Of a stretch of DNA of 16,432 nt, positions 13,611-16,432 are shown in pieces (the stretch's first letter is position 1; every line of letters begins with the position of its first letter). Position numbers and translations under genes: made by a program. Source of the stretch: CALEUX01 sp037439945. GTDB lineage: Bacteria > Bacteroidota > Bacteroidia > Bacteroidales > Marinilabiliaceae. Below the pieces are notes generated by a model that was given only the letters and a program-made list of their open reading frames with translations, did not search any database and had not been told where the DNA came from. Location: the NCBI GenBank assembly GCA_037439945.1, contig JBBIVA010000084.1:1-16432 (forward strand), in the 5' to 3' direction.

Positions 13611-16382
13611 ATGTCATTATTTCAAAAAAAACTTTTTTTATTGGATGCTTACGCCCTTATTTTCAGAGCGTATTATGCATTTATCAAGGCTCCAAGGGTA
13701 AACTCAAAGGGGCTGAACACTTCTGCTGCATATGGTTTTACCAATACTCTTCTTGATATTATTAAACGGGAACAACCATCGCATATTGGTGTGGTTATTG
13801 ATTATCCAGGGCCAACATTCAGGGATGAAATTTATAGTGAATATAAGGCCAACCGAGAATCAACCCCGGAGGATATAAAAAAGGCTGTTCCTTATATCAA
13901 AAGAATATTGGATGCCCTGAATATTCCCCTAGTTGAAATTCCCGGATTTGAAGCCGATGATGTTATTGGTACTATTGCATTAAAAGCTGGAGTGTTAGGA
14001 TATTTAACCTATATGGTTACTCCAGATAAAGACTTTGCCCAGCTTGTAAATGAAAATGTTAAAATGTATAAACCCAAATCAAAGGGAAATGAAATTGAAG
14101 TTTGGGGCATTGAAGAAATAAAGGAAAATTTTGGAGTTCAGGACCCTGTTAACGTAATTGATGTTTTGGCCCTATGGGGCGATGCTGCTGATAATGTTCC
14201 GGGCTGTCCCGGTATTGGGGAAAAAAGGGCTAAAGAGATTATAGGCCAGTATCGTAATATCGATGCCGTTTATGAAAACATTGAAAGTTTTAAAGGCAAA
14301 CAAAAGGAGAATCTAATAAATTTCAGAGAGCAGGTTATTTTAGCAAAAAAACTTGTTACCATAGAAACAAATGTTCCGGTTGATTTTACTCTCGATAATT
14401 TTAGCTACCAGGCCCCTGATTTAAAAAAGCTGAAGAGTGTATTTGATGAACTGGAGTTTCGTTCTTTGTGGGAAAGGATTACCGGAGAAACCAAAAGTCA
14501 GGTACAGGTTACCCAAGGTTCACTATTTAGTGTTAATCCCGTTAATGAAGAAAAAAAGCATGGTAACTTTAAAACAATAGATGAAGTACCACACCAGTAC
14601 TATTTGGTTGATAATGAAATGTCGAGATTGTCCCTGGCTGCGGAGCTCTCCGTTCAAAAGGGCTTTTGCTTTGATACTGAAACAACATCTCTCGATACAG
14701 GTGTTGCCGCTCTGGTGGGTATTTCATTTTCGTGGAAAGCCCACGAGGCCTGGTATGTTCCGGTACCAAACAATTTTGATGATGCTGTTGCGGTAGTACG
14801 CGGCTTTAAAAAAGTTCTGGAAGATTGTAAAATTGAAAAAACGGGGCAAAACCTTAAATATGATGCCCAAATACTTAAGAAATATGGTATTAATTTAAGC
14901 GGGCCTGTTTTTGATACTATGGTGGCCCACCACATACTACAACCAGGGCTAAAGCATAATATGGATTTTATTTCCGAATCGTATTTGGGATACTCACCAA
15001 TTCCAATAGAAACTCTTATTGGTGAAAAGGGAAAAGGCCAGGGGAATATGCGCGATGTTGATCTCCTGCTGGTTAAAGAGTATGCTGCCGAAGATGCCGA
15101 TATAACATGGCAATTAAAGGAAAAACTTGAGCAGCAACTAAAAAAAGAAAGTGTTTTTAAATATTTCAATGATGTTGAAATGCCATTACTTTTAGTTTTG
15201 CTTGAAATGGAACAACACGGTGTTAAAATTGATGTTGATGAGTTAAACCGATATTCTGTTGAGCTTTCACAAAGGTTATCTGAACTTGAAAAGAAAATAA
15301 TTGAAATTGCAGGAACAAATTTTAATATTAACAGTCCCAGGCAGGTTGGCGAAATTTTATTTGATAAACTTAAAATTGATGCCAAAGCAGGTAAAACTAA
15401 ATCGGGGCAGTACAGCACCAATGAAGAGGTTTTACAAAAACTGAAGGATAAACATCCCATTATTTTACTTATCCTGGAGCAGCGGGGCTTGAAAAAACTA
15501 TTATCAACCTACGTAGAAGCTTTACCTCAAATGGTGAGAAAAGATACCGGACGGTTGCACACTTCTTATAACCAATCAATAGTTGTTACCGGACGGTTGA
15601 GCAGTTCAAATCCGAATCTACAAAATATTCCAATCAGAGATGAAGAAGGAAGGGAGATTCGCAAGGCCTTTATCGCAACCGGTGAGAACCATCTGTTCCT
15701 GAGTGCCGATTATTCACAGATTGAGTTAAGGCTAATGGCCCATTTAAGTGAAGACACCCACCTGGTTGAAGCTTTTAACCGCGGAGAAGATATCCATGCA
15801 GCAACCGCTGCACGAATTTATAAGGTCCCTCTGACCGAAGTGTCACCTGAAATGAGACGAAAAGCAAAAACGGCCAATTTTGGCATTATTTATGGCATTT
15901 CAGCCTTTGGGCTTTCTGAAAGGCTTTCAATATCAAAAGGAGAGGCAATGGAGCTTATTGATGGTTATTTTAATAATTTTCCGGGAGTAAAGAAGTACAT
16001 GGATAAGTCAATACAAAAAGCCCGTGAAAATGGTTTTGTTGAAACAATTTTTGGGCGTAAAAGGTACCTGCCCGACATTAATTCACGCAATGCCGTTGTC
16101 AGGGGCATGGCCGAGCGAAATGCAATTAATGCACCTATACAGGGAGCAGCAGCCGACATTGTAAAAAAAGCTATGGTTGAAATTCATAAAAGGTTATTAT
16201 CTCAAAAGTTAAATTCAAAAATGATTATGCAGGTTCATGATGAATTAAACTTTGATGTTTTAAAACCCGAATTAGAGACCGTTAAGAAAATAGTTAAGGA
16301 GTCAATGGAAGAAGCCTGCAAATTAAAAGTCCCGTTGGTTATTGATATGGGAGTAGGTCAAAACTGGCTCGAGGCCCATTAA
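13611..16382 (+). CDS. polA: DNA polymerase I
   Basis: Pol I fills gaps in repair and removes RNA primers of Okazaki fragments. The 923-residue protein is full length with three domains. The 5'-3' flap nuclease occupies about residues 1-290 (LFLLDAYALIFRAYYAF at the start, GIGEKRAKEI helix-hairpin-helix near 200). The 3'-5' proofreading domain is apparently active, with D355 and E357 in FDTETTSLD and the downstream YAAEDADITW. The family A polymerase has motif A with D700 (SADYSQIELR), motif B RRKAKTANFGIIYG (K753, F757, Y761) and motif C VHDEL (D877, E878). Phe at position 757 is the usual residue of E. coli-like enzymes. The start is the first ATG of the frame and matches the family N-terminus. 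The 190-bp upstream region shows no clear promoter box. The stop codon directly abuts copy 2 of the palindromic repeat. Confidence 0.97.
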   Translation: MSLFQKKLFLLDAYALIFRAYYAFIKAPRVNSKGLNTSAAYGFTNTLLDIIKREQPSHIGVVIDYPGPTFRDEIYSEYKANRESTPEDIKKAVPYIKRILDALNIPLVEIPGFEADDVIGTIALKAGVLGYLTYMVTPDKDFAQLVNENVKMYKPKSKGNEIEVWGIEEIKENFGVQDPVNVIDVLALWGDAADNVPGCPGIGEKRAKEIIGQYRNIDAVYENIESFKGKQKENLINFREQVILAKKLVTIETNVPVDFTLDNFSYQAPDLKKLKSVFDELEFRSLWERITGETKSQVQVTQGSLFSVNPVNEEKKHGNFKTIDEVPHQYYLVDNEMSRLSLAAELSVQKGFCFDTETTSLDTGVAALVGISFSWKAHEAWYVPVPNNFDDAVAVVRGFKKVLEDCKIEKTGQNLKYDAQILKKYGINLSGPVFDTMVAHHILQPGLKHNMDFISESYLGYSPIPIETLIGEKGKGQGNMRDVDLLLVKEYAAEDADITWQLKEKLEQQLKKESVFKYFNDVEMPLLLVLLEMEQHGVKIDVDELNRYSVELSQRLSELEKKIIEIAGTNFNINSPRQVGEILFDKLKIDAKAGKTKSGQYSTNEEVLQKLKDKHPIILLILEQRGLKKLLSTYVEALPQMVRKDTGRLHTSYNQSIVVTGRLSSSNPNLQNIPIRDEEGREIRKAFIATGENHLFLSADYSQIELRLMAHLSEDTHLVEAFNRGEDIHAATAARIYKVPLTEVSPEMRRKAKTANFGIIYGISAFGLSERLSISKGEAMELIDGYFNNFPGVKKYMDKSIQKARENGFVETIFGRKRYLPDINSRNAVVRGMAERNAINAPIQGAAADIVKKAMVEIHKRLLSQKLNSKMIMQVHDELNFDVLKPELETVKKIVKESMEEACKLKVPLVIDMGVGQNWLEAH

Positions 16383-16432
16383 ACCCGGATTAGTCATTAG
16401 AAAGGCAATGAACTAATTACTTAGCCGGGATT
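16382..16432 (+). repeat. Interspersed palindromic repeat, copy 2 (cut by window end)
   Basis: The last 51 bases match 10572-10622 with three mismatches, in the same orientation. Here the outer stem CCCGG (16384-16388) with CCGGG (16425-16429) is intact. The inner stem AGTCATTAG/CTAATTACT has one mismatch. The repeat begins at the polA stop codon, so it forms the start of the polA 3' untranslated region. There is no T-run inside the window to make it a clear terminator. Confidence 0.8.

Noticed and set aside
14654..15460. 268-codon open frame antisense to polA
   Set aside because: It lies wholly within the well-supported polA gene. The translation is serine-rich low-complexity sequence without recognisable motifs, as expected from an antisense shadow.

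Overview
The window looks like chromosomal DNA from a member of the Bacteroidota, probably class Bacteroidia. The base composition is AT-rich. Most genes lack a clear Shine-Dalgarno sequence, and two upstream regions carry a match to the Bacteroidetes -7 box TAnnTTTG. UvrC carries the motif ECFDNSN, which I associate with this phylum. The genus cannot be named from sequence reading alone. All recognisable genes are housekeeping, salvage or repair genes. I see no rRNA, tRNA, CRISPR array, phage gene or intact transposase.

Positions 1-5487 hold three same-strand genes: mnmG (tRNA wobble uridine modification), ade (adenine deaminase) and uvrC (excision repair nuclease). A perfect 16-bp palindrome matching the chromosomal centromere site parS sits at the mnmG stop codon, and a one-mismatch copy lies 247 bp further on, inside ade. 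A parS beside mnmG fits a location in the origin-proximal part of the chromosome.

Positions 5581-6564 carry lplA (lipoate ligase) on the minus strand. After a divergent 311-bp intergenic region comes a plus-strand set: dtd (D-aminoacyl-tRNA deacylase), a MazG-like pyrophosphohydrolase and deoC (deoxyribose-phosphate aldolase). A strong hairpin terminator at 8621-8657 separates deoC from a convergent long-chain polyprenyl diphosphate synthase gene (8751-9725). From memory, mnmG-apt-uvrC-dtd-mazG-deoC is a common order in Bacteroides. If so, ade occupies the apt position here and lplA interrupts the run.

Positions 9726-10988 are 1.26 kb without a convincing gene, and are the most unusual part of the window. 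They contain a 220-bp MITE-like element with 14-bp terminal inverted repeats, a 7-bp target duplication and internal GTCCC/GGGAC hairpins. They also contain a series of further hairpins, and one copy of a roughly 50-bp palindromic repeat whose second copy lies directly after polA at the window end. The 3' end of this stretch carries a -7 box and a possible 11-codon leader ORF ending on the arsR start codon.

Positions 10989-16382 hold an ArsR-type regulator followed closely by queD (queuosine/7-deazaguanine precursor synthesis) and a perfect hairpin terminator. Then come a secreted SGNH/GDSL esterase gene and polA (full-length DNA polymerase I with both exonuclease domains). I find no multi-gene defence or other novel system. 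The best leads are the repeat and hairpin elements, the parS pair and the arsR leader.
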